A DNA stretch of 64,000 nt from Coffea arabica (lineage: Eukaryota; Streptophyta; Magnoliopsida; Gentianales; Rubiaceae). Location of the stretch: positions 10,114,501 to 10,178,500 of the forward strand of contig NC_092323.1 of assembly GCF_036785885.1 (NCBI RefSeq), written 5' to 3'. Below, piece after piece: positions 48,139-59,400 of this stretch (its first letter is position 1; the number at the start of each line of letters is the position of its first letter). Below the pieces are notes generated by a model. It worked only from the letters and a program-made list of their open reading frames with translations, had not been told where the DNA came from and ran no database searches. A program made the position numbers and the translations under genes.

Positions 48139-51100
48139 ATGGATCCTTACAAGGTACAGAATTTCATTCAATAATGCTTCAAAAATGTTTCTTTTCAAGT
48201 TTTCTCAGTTGGGTCTTCAGTTTAAGTACAAAAATTTTATTGTTTTAAGCATCTTTGAGGCTGGAAAACTAGAAATAGTGATTCGTTTCTTTAAATGTGT
48301 AGTATACTATTTTATATTGCCTTTAGTTTCCAATATTTTTGGTGAGTGGCTGTGGCATTTGGATGTTTTTGTGAAAATTTTCTCAGTAGTGATTATGCTT
48401 TTCTTCATGATGTGGTGCAGTTTCGTCCATCAAGTGCATACAACTCTACATTCTTTACTACAAACTCCGGGGCTCCTGTTTGGAACAATAACTCATCTCT
48501 GACAGTTGGATCAAGAGGTAAGTCTTATGCTTCATATGGTTTTGCATGGTCTTTGTGCTTGTGGACTTCATGTCATTCATTTTGCGGCTTTATGAAGAGT
48601 AATTCTTTCTGAACTTTAGTGTTCCACCAAAATTGGTTAATTAATGCAGCAAAGTTTTTCAGACTTCTAAGAGAAAAGAAATGATACATGGAATCATCCT
48701 CATAGCGTGCAGACTCTTCCGTCTATCATCCTGTAATGAAAGACCTGCAAATAGGGAGGAAGAGCTAAAACAAGCAAAGAAAATAAATGAGGAAAGGCCA
48801 AAATTGAGGCTGATATAAGCTGATTTTTCTTAATAAACATACCTATTATCAACTTAGAGTATGTAATCAACAAACCTTATTCTGCATTTATATAATTATT
48901 TGAGTAGCTAAAGAATCTTAAGTGAGGTATATGTTTGTACGTTTTATTATAGAGGCTTCCAAGTTCCGCTTTTGGTCTTCAGCAAGATATATCTTGATCT
49001 GACTCGTTGAAACATTTTTTCCATGAGAAGAGGGTTGCTTATATTGAACTGAGCTCATTTATGCATTGATGTTAATTCTTAATTCATGTGATATGCAGTC
49101 TATGTAACGTTTCATTTCAAATTTTGACATTGACGCCCCATATATTACTGTCTCATTTATGTTCATGCTTGAAGAAGTGCATAACTCATGAATATTAGAT
49201 TTATTATAAGAAATAAAATGATAAAGTTGATAAGCTCATCTAACTGCACTTAATTTTGTTTCTTTCACATACAACCAATGATTCGAAAACAAGTGATGCA
49301 TTGAATTTTTCTCAAAATTTTTCCAGGTCCAGTTCTTCTGGAAGATTACCATTTGGTGGAGAAACTTGCCAATTTTGACAGGGAACGGATCCCAGAACGT
49401 GTTGTTCATGCCCGAGGGGCTAGTGCCAAAGGGTTCTTTGAGGTCACACATGATATATCTCAGCTTACTTGTGCTGATTTCCTTCGTACCCCTGGTGTCC
49501 AGACCCCTGTCATCGTGAGGTTTTCAACTGTTATACATGAAAGGGGCAGTCCTGAAACTTTAAGGGATCCTCGAGGTTTTGCAGTGAAGTTCTACACCAG
49601 AGAGGTGTGACATATAGTAAATTGCGAATGGCTTTTCTCTTATACAATCTTCATTTTTCTCCAACTTTTTGTCTTTTGTGGGTCAAATATAAAGGTCTCT
49701 ACAAGGATACCAAATCAGTATTTTGGCTCGGAGGCATGAATGCCAGGAGCTTGCTGGTGCGAGACACTAGCACACAATCACTAATCCTATTTTAAGTGGT
49801 TGTCAGCTTTGCTTGATTTTGTGTCAGAGACAGATTTCAGGCTGTTCTTTGGGTGTTTACTGATGCATGTGTAGCTCCAATTCTAAACATATTTCTATTT
49901 TCTGATTCGATGCAAGAAAGAGATTTTCCCCCTTTTTGATTGACAAGCACGAACACGTACTGTACTTTTGGAGCTACAGTATTTCTTTGTGATAATATGA
50001 TGTATTAACAGAATGACAACTGCTTCTTTCATCAGTATGCATGCAATAAATTATGTATTTAAGGAACTAGTTTTACTTTCCTTGGTAAGCATGCCTACGC
50101 GATACATACTAGTATATTATCTTCTTGCCTGGTAAACATGCATAACAGTATAGATTAACTCTATTCTCCTTAATTTGCATGTTTGTTAACAATGAACAGT
50201 TTCATTGATGTTGACTTTAATAAGCCTCTACATGGTACTATGCCATTGTTATTCTGAGGAATGAATGCTTGGGTTACCAGAGTGTTAGCTTCTTAGTTTA
50301 TGACTAGCACACTCCATTCAGACCTGTTTTTATATGCTTTAGTTTATCAGACTTGCTGCAGTGTATTAGCTGTCTTACTGATTCAGGCAGTATTGATATT
50401 TTGAATCATGCAGCAGATACACAGCTTGTGCTGTTTCTGTTTGCATGAACCTACGAGTTTCTGCATGCTTAGAATTTTGCTTCACGTTGTCTATAATCAA
50501 GAGGAATCTTTAAGTTGTTCATTTAATACTATCCATTCATGATGCTGTAGTCATTATGGAATAGATGTTTATGCACTTAATACATATGGACCCGTAATGT
50601 TTTTCTCATTAAGCATGTGTGTTTTATACACACACCAGCTGGTATCTTTTCCCAGATAAGCATGTCAAAACATTTTTAGGCAATGTGTGGTTGTTCATCA
50701 ATTGTTAATTCAACTGAAACCCTGTTATTCAACGAGTGTTCCATCATGATATTAAGCTTATCCATTTGATCTCATTTGAGTTTTCCAACTTCTGAGTGTG
50801 ATTCTTCTTAATCAGGGAAATTTTGATCTGGTGGGGAACAATTTTCCTGTCTTTTTCATCCGTGATGGCATGAAGTTTCCTGACATGGTCCATTCTCTGA
50901 AACCAAATCCCAAGTCCCATATTCAGGAAAACTGGAGGATCGTTGACTTCTTTTCCCACCATCCTGAGAGTTTGCACATGTTCACTTTCCTCTTTGATGA
51001 TATAGGTGTACCACAGGATTACAGGCACATGGATGGATCTGGTGTTAACACATATACATTGATCAATAAGGCAGGGAAAGCACATTATGTGAAGTTTCAC

Positions 51101-52761
51101 TGGAAGCCCACTTGTGGAGTAAAGAGTTTGCTGGAGGAAGAGGCTATTAAGGTTGGTGGAGCAAATCATAGCCATGCTACTCAAGACCTCTACGACTCCA
51201 TAGCAGCTGGAAACTACCCTGAGTGGAAGCTTTTCATCCAGACAATTGATCCTGATTATGAAGACAAATATGACTTTGACCCACTTGATGTGACTAAGAC
51301 TTGGCCTGAGGATATCTTGCCCCTGCAGCCAGTAGGCCGTCTAGTTTTGAACAGAAACATTGATAATTTCTTTAATGAGAATGAGCAGCTGGCTTTCTGC
51401 CCTGCTATTGTGGTGCCAGGAATACACTATTCTGATGATAAGTTACTCCAAACCCGTATCTTCTCCTATGCTGACACACAGAGGCACCGTCTTGGACCCA
51501 ATTATTTGCAGCTACCCGCCAACGCTCCCAAGTGTGCTCACCACAACAATCACCATGACGGTTTTATGAACTTCATGCACAGAGATGAGGAGGTTCTCTC
51601 TCTCTCTCTCTCTCTCTCTCTCCCCACAACAGATTGCACATTTTGTCCTTGTGTCACATTGTTTTACTTGCACTAGGTAAACAATAAATGATTTATTATT
51701 TTAGCATATCAACATCAATCTTAGTAGCAGAATGTTCATTATAGTAGCACTCAAAAGTTATCTGATATGTGCAATCTATATATGTTAATACTACCATTTT
51801 TACTCCCATCAGATCCTCATTTTGCAAGTTAGTTTGTTTGTGTTAGGTAATCTGATGTGATATCAATTTACAGGTGGACTACTTCCCCTCGCGGTATGAT
51901 CCTGTCAGGCATGCTGAGATGCACCCAATTCCTTCTGCAGTTCTCACTGGAAGACGTGAGAAGGTACATTCCTTTTGCTGGTGCTCCTTATAGATGAGAA
52001 GCTGAACTGGAATATGGTTTATATTGCATTGTGCAATCTTCATCCTTTTCTAGAACTTGTTTCTCTGTAATTCATTTTTGGGCCTTTATGTGGTCTTGTA
52101 ACACTTAGCTGCAATATTTTTATATGTTTATGCCAAATAAAGTCGTTGCATTTTTCTTCTTCATAGGATTTTTAAAACCTGCTTGTTACAATTCATTCCT
52201 GAGAGTGAAATGGGGTGATTAAATTTAAGCATCTACTCTGTTGTCTAAATGCTTATTGCTCTTATCTCAGACTATAATTCCAAAAGAAAACAATTTCAAA
52301 CAACCTGGTGAGCGCTACCGTTCATTTGCACCAGACAGGTTTGTTCTTTATTCATGTCCATTGGGTGTGTTATCAAGTGATCTCTTGTTTTCTGCCTGAT
52401 ACAATCTAATTGTCTTTGCAGACAAGAACGCTTTATCTGTCGCTGGGTTGATGCCTTATCTGACCCAAGGGTCACTTACGAGATACGCAGTATTTGGATC
52501 TCATACTGGTCTCAGGTAAACCATCTCTTTCTTTTCCTCTTTCAATGCGTCACATATGTTTTTTGCGTCATTCTTGTTCTCTCGACTTTTGCAATGTGCT
52601 TTGCTGGGAACTTGTAATTTCTTCATGACACCAGCCTTGTCATGGAAAATGCAATACTTGCTTGATGTGAAAAGTGACTACAAATATGTTACATGCTGCA
52701 GGCTGACAAATCTCTAGGTCAGAAGCTTGCTTCTCGCCTCAGTATCAGACCAAGCATATAA
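48139..52761 (+). CDS. CAT: catalase, peroxisomal haem enzyme
   Basis: Disproportionates hydrogen peroxide to water and oxygen in peroxisomes. Eight exons: 48139-48153, 48421-48517, 49327-49604, 50816-51592, 51874-51963, 52271-52338, 52422-52515 and 52702-52761, joining in frame to 492 residues, the usual plant length. The N-terminus [13 protein letters not shown] is a plant hallmark. Catalytic H65 lies in [15 protein letters not shown]; the distal asparagine is in [13 protein letters not shown]; the haem-ligand tyrosine is in [17 protein letters not shown]. The C-terminus ends [13 protein letters not shown], containing the internal QKL/SRL-type peroxisomal import signal near but not at the end, as in other plant catalases. 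The first coding exon is only 15 nt. Intron 3 is the longest at 1.2 kb, and intron 4 begins with a TC repeat right after its donor. Which plant catalase class this is cannot be settled by eye. Confidence 0.97.
51596..51622. repeat. (TC)n microsatellite at the start of catalase intron 4
   Basis: A run of about 13 TC units begins within five bases of the splice donor (GAG|GTTCTC). The donor is therefore weak (GTTCTC rather than GTAAGT) and sits beside a length-variable repeat. Confidence 0.95.
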
Positions 52762-54091
52762 AAACGTTACTGCAACCTGCGCCATTCCCTTCTCGAGAAG
52801 GTGCTGCAGAAAAAAGAGGGAAAATGGTAGTTTTTGTATGATGGTCATCCTGGTTGACAGAACCTGCAGTAAAGACAGTATTCATTCGGGTGCTGAAATA
52901 ATTTCTTTTGTTGCTAGTCCAATTAGGTACAAGATTAACGGATATTTTTACTGTTCGATGCCTTATATCGATGTATCATTGTTCGTTCATTTGGTTGGTT
53001 GATATACTGATTTACAGCCACCCAATTTTCTGAAAGTATAATGTTAACAATGATGCAGGTGTATAAGCAGTATCATTTCAAGGTTTTACTGCTTATATTG
53101 CCAGTGTAATACCTTATCCTGCCAAAGTTTTAGCCTACAAGGCAAACATTAAGCTGCTATAATCCAGCAAACTGGCTGCTTGTCAACCAAATTTATTGTG
53201 TTAATTACTTAATTTGGTTGATCGTTAATTAATGAGACTGCACAGTGAATTGAAACCTTGGCTAACTTGGTAATAACCTCAAATTCATGGCATTAAGCTT
53301 TTTAAAGATTTCAAACTTGATTATAGTTGAAACCAGTGTTGCCTAAACTGGACCGAATTAAGCAGTTATGTTAAATTCTTGGAAATTTAGCTAGCAAATC
53401 CTCTAGATGTGGATGAGACATTATTATAGTTCATAGAGTCACGGTTTCATGACTTTAAAGCTGATGTAGGTTATGACGTTGGAACTCATCTTGATTTAGT
53501 TCATGTTGGAATAGGTTTAGGCATCCCACTTTGTGTGAATATAACATTTTTATGGGTTCTATTTTTTTTGTAGTGGTGATTTAGAAAAGTACTAAAAGAA
53601 AAGAAAAAGAATAGTACTATTTTTTCTTTGTTTTTTAGAGCAGGGAAAGTGTGGAATATAAGAAGTGGGGAGAGAAATATGAACCCAAAACTTCTAATTT
53701 CCGAAATTTCAACCTTTAACTACCCACAGAAAAAAAGATTGATGTATCGAAACTTTTCTTTTTTTCGCATTGCATTTGCTCCTCTCTGGCTTTTTTTAAG
53801 TAGCATATTTCAATGGCAATTCCTACCTTTTTACCAAATAACAACATCTACCTCAATTTTCTTCAAACTCTGAATTGAGACTAACAATTATGCATCGATT
53901 CAATCTTTGTATCCAACTTTAAACTAAGTTACTCTGCTCTGTAACCAATGACCAATTAGAAGGAATTGGAATTTTTTACAGAAAGTGAAGATTCTGCCGT
54001 GACTAAATTGAGCATTAGTAGTTGTGTGAGGTAGAGTTTTCGGGCAGTTGTTTGTAGTATGTGTTGAAACTTTTGTAAATCTAATTGTAAA
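52762..54091. other. catalase 3' UTR and spacer
   Basis: The catalase 3' UTR probably reaches about 53050. The rest is AT-rich with no supported gene. Confidence 0.5.
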
Positions 54092-54100
54092 ATTATATTG

Positions 54101-54567
54101 GACAAATTACATTTTACCCCCCGTGATTTAGTTTTTTTACATAACTCCCCTATGATTTCAAAAGTTATACATAATCCCTTCATAGTTTGGATTAAAGTGT
54201 CAAAGTGAAGGAAATAGTCATTCGTAACGAAATTTCTAAAAATGTCGAAATTATCCTTATCAATACATGACACACTAATCTCGTATGATTTTTATATTTT
54301 ACCGTATAATCCCCTTATGATTTAATACTTTACCATATAAGCCCCTTATAATTTTCAAAATATACACATAACCCCCTTTGGTTAATAAATAACTTTCAAC
54401 TTTACATAAGGACATTTTTTACGTTTTAGGTGACTCCGTTACGAATGATCATTTCCGTCACTTTGATACTTTAATCCAAATCATGAGGGGGTTATGTATA
54501 ACTTTTGAAACTATAGGGGGATTATGTAAAAAACACTAAATTATTGGGGATAAAGTGAAATTTGCCC
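54101..54567. mobile_element. Mutator-like MITE (foldback), 467 bp, 9-bp target duplication
   Basis: Flanked by perfect 9-bp repeats AATTATATT (54092-54100 and 54568-54576). The ends read GGACAAATTACATTTTACCC and, inverted, GGGCAAATTTCACTTTATCC; the inverted repeat continues about 130 bp (TTTCAAAAGTTATACATAA and TTTGGATTAAAGTRTCAAAG occur on both arms). It has no coding capacity. It is a different family from the element at 47197, judged by the termini. Confidence 0.92.
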
Positions 54568-54576
54568 AATTATATT

Positions 54577-55540
54577 CAATAGGTTGAACAGATTTCCAAC
54601 TAGGTTATCCATTTTTCAAGATTCATTGTGATCCGCCAATTTGTGATTATTTTCAACGAATAATAGATGACCATCACCAGTTCCCGGTATGGCATTGTTC
54701 TTGCTTAAGCTTTGAAAAGCAAAGGAATTTTAGCACCAAAAACCAAGCAAAATAAAGAAGAAAAAGGAAAAAAAGAGTAAAACTTAAGCTAGACAACTGG
54801 TAGATATAGCATTTGTAAGTTTTGTTCTTGTTTAAGTAAGGAAAAACTTAGCACCAAAAAACAATCAAAATAAAAAGAGAAAAAAGTAAAACTTAAGCTT
54901 AACAACTTGTGTGCGTATGTATGTATATGTATATATATAAACAGAGGTTCAATGATAGTAAAAGAAAAATCTTTTTGAACGATTATAAATCATATATTGA
55001 CATTTTTATTAGTTTACAATGATGTACAAATCATGTACTATTCTAACACGATCAATTGATATGTTTAGAACGTTAATTGCTCATAAGCAATTATTATAAA
55101 TGGTTAATAAGCGGAATGAGGAGATTCAAATACAATTAAAAAATAATGTACGAGTTTGGCAATCTCACATTTGAGCAGAATTAATTCGAATGGTGCCCAT
55201 ATTGAAAAAAAAATCTCGGTTTAATTTTTAGACCCTTTTCTCGTAAATGAGGATATTTACGTTTCCAAAATAAAACACACAAAAAAATAAAGGAAAAAAG
55301 GAATCCCTCAAAGTGGATAGGCACGACGACAAGTGGTGGCCTACTCAAACAACAGTGATGGATTACTGGCCGGCTGGTCCTTTCAAAACAGCACTGCAAT
55401 CTAATCATTCATTTTTTATTTTTATTTTGCTATTCTTGCAATATTTACCTTGCTTAGTGCTTCGGGTTCGAGATCCATGGTGGTAGTATTTGGTCCGGTA
55501 TTCCGTAACAAGAAAGCGTTTTTAGCGTTCAAATTCTTCA
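54577..55540. other. AT-rich spacer upstream of the SAC phosphatase gene
   Basis: A pair of diverged direct repeats is visible (54714-54790 and 54838-54905, sharing TTAGCACCAAAAA and AGTAAAACTTAAGCT). No gene is supported. Confidence 0.5.
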
Positions 55541-56491
55541 ACTGCTTCTTTCTTTGTGCTTAAAAACTTCTCCCTCGCTTTCCTCCCTCCTTTCTGACTG
55601 TTTCCTAATTCCAAGAGTTTGGATTGGATCTCTTTCTCTCTCTCTCTCTCTCTCTCTCGTTCTTGAGAGGCCTCACTTCTCCACTCAGGTACTCATTTTT
55701 TTTCTTTATCTTTTTAATTTTGATCTGCGGATATTAGTCAATTGACGTGATCAATTTGCAATTTGGCTTTTCTCGATGCATTTTGCATCTGGGTTGTTGC
55801 TATTTTCTGTTTTTTCTCCATTAAAGTATGCTCTTTGGCTCTTGCCCAACCCGGGATGCCACTGTGTGTACAAAGCGGGCTACTGCCAGTAGTCGGATAA
55901 GCTGAATTTTTGCATGGTTAGATTGTTGGCGCCTAAAAGGAAGATGGGTAATTTTAAAGAATAACCCGTTTGTTTTAAGCCTGACTTGTCTACTTGGGCA
56001 CTGAATTTGATTCCTTAGTTTCGAGCTTGGATGCTTAATTGTTGTGATCAATCTGGTATTTCTTGATCCATTTTCATTTGAGTTCGAGGTATATTTTCAT
56101 TCTTTCTGGGAAATAATTTGAATGATGTTGGCCTGCCCGGGGAAAGGGGATGCGTATATAGCTTTGAACTTTAAAACATGCTAAAGAATATGCTGACCTT
56201 TTGCATGGTATTGTTTAGTTGTTGACGCCTCAAGTATCCTGTTTACTTTAGATGCTAAATGCTTTATATCCATTTGGGATTTTCTCTTGATTTATTTTCA
56301 GCTGGGTTTCCACTTTTATTAGGAGTAAATATTTGCCAATGCTGTAGCAGGTAGGCTAAACTTTTGCAATGTATGGTTTGCAGCTTCTTAAGAAAAGTTT
56401 CTAATTTAAAGGATCATTATCAGTTATTTAGATACCGAGCAACTGACAGTTTGAATTCTGTATTTATTTTATAGTGATTGAATTCTCAATA
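55541..56491 (+). promoter_or_regulatory. 5' UTR of the SAC phosphatase gene, with CT repeat and UTR intron
   Basis: A pyrimidine-rich leader carries an uninterrupted CT repeat (about 55634-55658). A probable 5' UTR intron begins at CACTCAG|GTACTC (donor 55689) and ends at TTTATAG (56474), 17 bases before the start codon. Leader introns of this size and CT tracts are common in constitutively expressed plant genes. No TATA box was identified with confidence. Confidence 0.55.
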
Positions 56492-59400
56492 ATGATGGAG
56501 AAGGCAGACCCTGCACAGAAGCTCTACACGAGGTTGCGGCTCTGGGAGTTTCCGGACGAATATGTTATTGAGCCCACTGATGGTTCTTCTGGTTCCTCCT
56601 TGTCCATCAGTCGTGTGGATGGATCTATAAAGCTCATTGGTTGGTTAATTCATGCTGCTGTAGTCTGCAAGGATATTCTCTTTCTGTTAAGTTTTAAGTT
56701 TTTATATTGTCTAGCAGCTGGAGTTCGGCATCTTAAAAAGTGTTGATTTGTTTCTTCCAGATGACATACCACAGTGCACTTCACTTCGTGTTCCTAAAAT
56801 ACAGACCATTTTTGGTGTAGTCGGGCTGTTAAAGCTTCTCGCAGGCAGGTTTTTCTTATCCAAAACCTAATATTTTGAAGAAATTTCGGATGTGTTTTTA
56901 TCTTTATGTGATTGTTTATCTAGTATAGCTGCATGGCCATTTATAGTTTTGATAACGAGGCAAATCAGCATTTTTTTTAAACATATGGAACATTGTCTTT
57001 AGTTCTTTTGTTTGTTTATGCCTCCCTAGCATAGAAGAGACTATTGGGGACGACCATTTAAACATTGTGTGGGTAGTAGATTAGTTTTGTATGGTTAAAT
57101 TCTTGTGGAAGTTTGTATATTCAAGATGTTGGATTTAATTGAGCTCACATGTCATCCTGGAGTCAGTGTGTCAGAACTGTTGTTCATATTGTGATATGGA
57201 ATGTTTGAAGGCTGCTATTGTTTTTAATTTAGTAGTTGATGATCCTGGAGTAGTACAATCATTACTATAGTGCTTGTTATTAATTTTTTTTTGTTGATAA
57301 CTTTGTGTGCTTTTAGGGTCGTATTTATTGGTTATAACTGAACGTGAATGTGTTGGATCTTACCTGGGGCATCCAATCTTCAAGGTCTCATCAATGAAGG
57401 TTTTTCCTTGTGACCATTCTCTCAAAAACTCTCCAGCTGAGCAGGTCTATTCTCAATCTTCTTTTGCCTTATATACTTTGATTTCAGTTAGCGTCCGTTG
57501 TTCTTGAGCAAATAGTAATATGTGAAGTATTTGGCAGAAGAAGATGGAAACTGAGTTTTCTGGACTTCTTAGTGTTGCAGAAAAGACTCCTGGTTTGTAT
57601 TTCTCTTACGATGTCAACATCACGCTCAGGTAATTCTTGTTTTGATTTCTTTGTTTCATTTTGAACCTAGAACTGCAATTGAATGAGATTGTCTAGTGGT
57701 TTGTTAATGAAAAAAAAAATATTCAGACATACCATTGTTTTCAAATTTTGAGCAATAAACAGAAATAATCATTTTTCTGCCACATGAAGTCAGAAATCAT
57801 GTTATGCTTCAGAACTCTTTTGGTTTTTCGTTGATACAGGGAACCTTGCTATACTGTGTGGTGGTCTTCATCAGTCTAGATATGGTTCTTTTTCTAATGT
57901 TGTATGCATGTCTCTGGGTAGAAAGTTGAAGCCTAATGATGAGAAAAATCTTCTTCTTTGAAGATTTAAGATGCCAAATTTTTAATGTTCTCATTAAGCT
58001 ATGCACATGTGTCTTGCTCTAGTGCATTAAATCATTGTTTTTCTAATTTAAAGGTAGAAATGTCTATGAGGAAAGTGTATTGGAGAAAAGCTTTGTTTGA
58101 GATCTTTCTTTTGCTGTACTCTTTCTTTCAGTCCTCACATGAGATTTGAAGGCAAGGAGTTGAGTGTCCCATCTAATGGATCTAGTGTGTTTATTCTACA
58201 AGTGCCTTTCTAGTCTCTAGGATTTGTACAAGAAATTTCTGTTTATTTTGCAATCTAAAATCATTTTGAATCATGAAGACACTGTTTAATTTGTATTGCA
58301 GCGCACAAAGATTACATGATTTAGGTGATGAATCAAAGCTACTCCCTTTATGGAGACAAGTAAGCTAACTTGATTTTAATGTTGCTTCAAAACATTTGCT
58401 TAGAAAACAAAGGTTGATGTTATCACTACCAAACCTGAGTTTTGTTTTAGTTGGTTGGGCTGAGTACAAGCATTTATGTCTCTGACATCACCTTACGCAT
58501 TCATCACAAACATTTTATTCTTCAGGCAGATCCTCGATTTCTTTGGAACAATTATATGTTGGAAGTGCTTATAGATCACAAGGTTAGAAATTTCCTAGAC
58601 TAGTGATGTCAATTCTTAACTCATTCTCTTAAAGTTTCTTAGACATTTCTGTCTTATGTAACATGTGCAGCTTGATCCTTACTTGCTTCCTCTGGTTCAA
58701 GGGAGTATCCTCCTTTGTTAATTTGTAAAATTTGGATTTCTGAGCTTTAAATTTAGTTGATATACTTGAGCTGGTTCGCTCTGAAAAGAGGTTTTATGTA
58801 TCAATCCATGTTGCCAAAACCTTAACTTCCTTTTTTGTTTATTTGTAAAATGTGGATTTCTGAGCTTTAAATTTAGTTGATATGCTTGAGCTGGTTCGCT
58901 ATGAAAGAGGTTTTGTATATCAGTCCATGTTGCAAAAACCTTAACTTACCATCAGGTTTCAATCACTTTCAAGCTGCTATTGGAAAGGACATCATTGATG
59001 TTACACTGATTGCTCGGAGATGCACCAGGAGAACTGGTATTGAAAATTCTGGCCGTTAACTTTTATTACTCTTTTGTCCTTTTTCTAATTTAGTCTTTGC
59101 ATAGAAACAAATGTCCGAAGATATTAAAAATTTGAGGAACCGAAAAATGAGAAAAGAGGAGCTAAGTTATGGAAGATACGGTGGGAAGTTTTCATGTACC
59201 ACTTCCAGTTTGAGTTTCAGATCTGATCATGATGTATATACTTGGAATTGGCTAGAACCCAAATTCTTTGTCTTTCTACCCAGCCTGCTCTTCAATTGGA
59301 TGTGATTGTTCAATCCTGGAGTATGTGCTCTCAGTTGCATCTGATGCTTGATAAGTGGTATTGTAAAAAATGCTTGGCAGAAAAGTTGCTTGAAAATTGA

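Noticed and set aside
50744-51184. 146-codon frame opposite catalase exon 4
   Set aside because: Antisense shadow of a strongly conserved coding exon.
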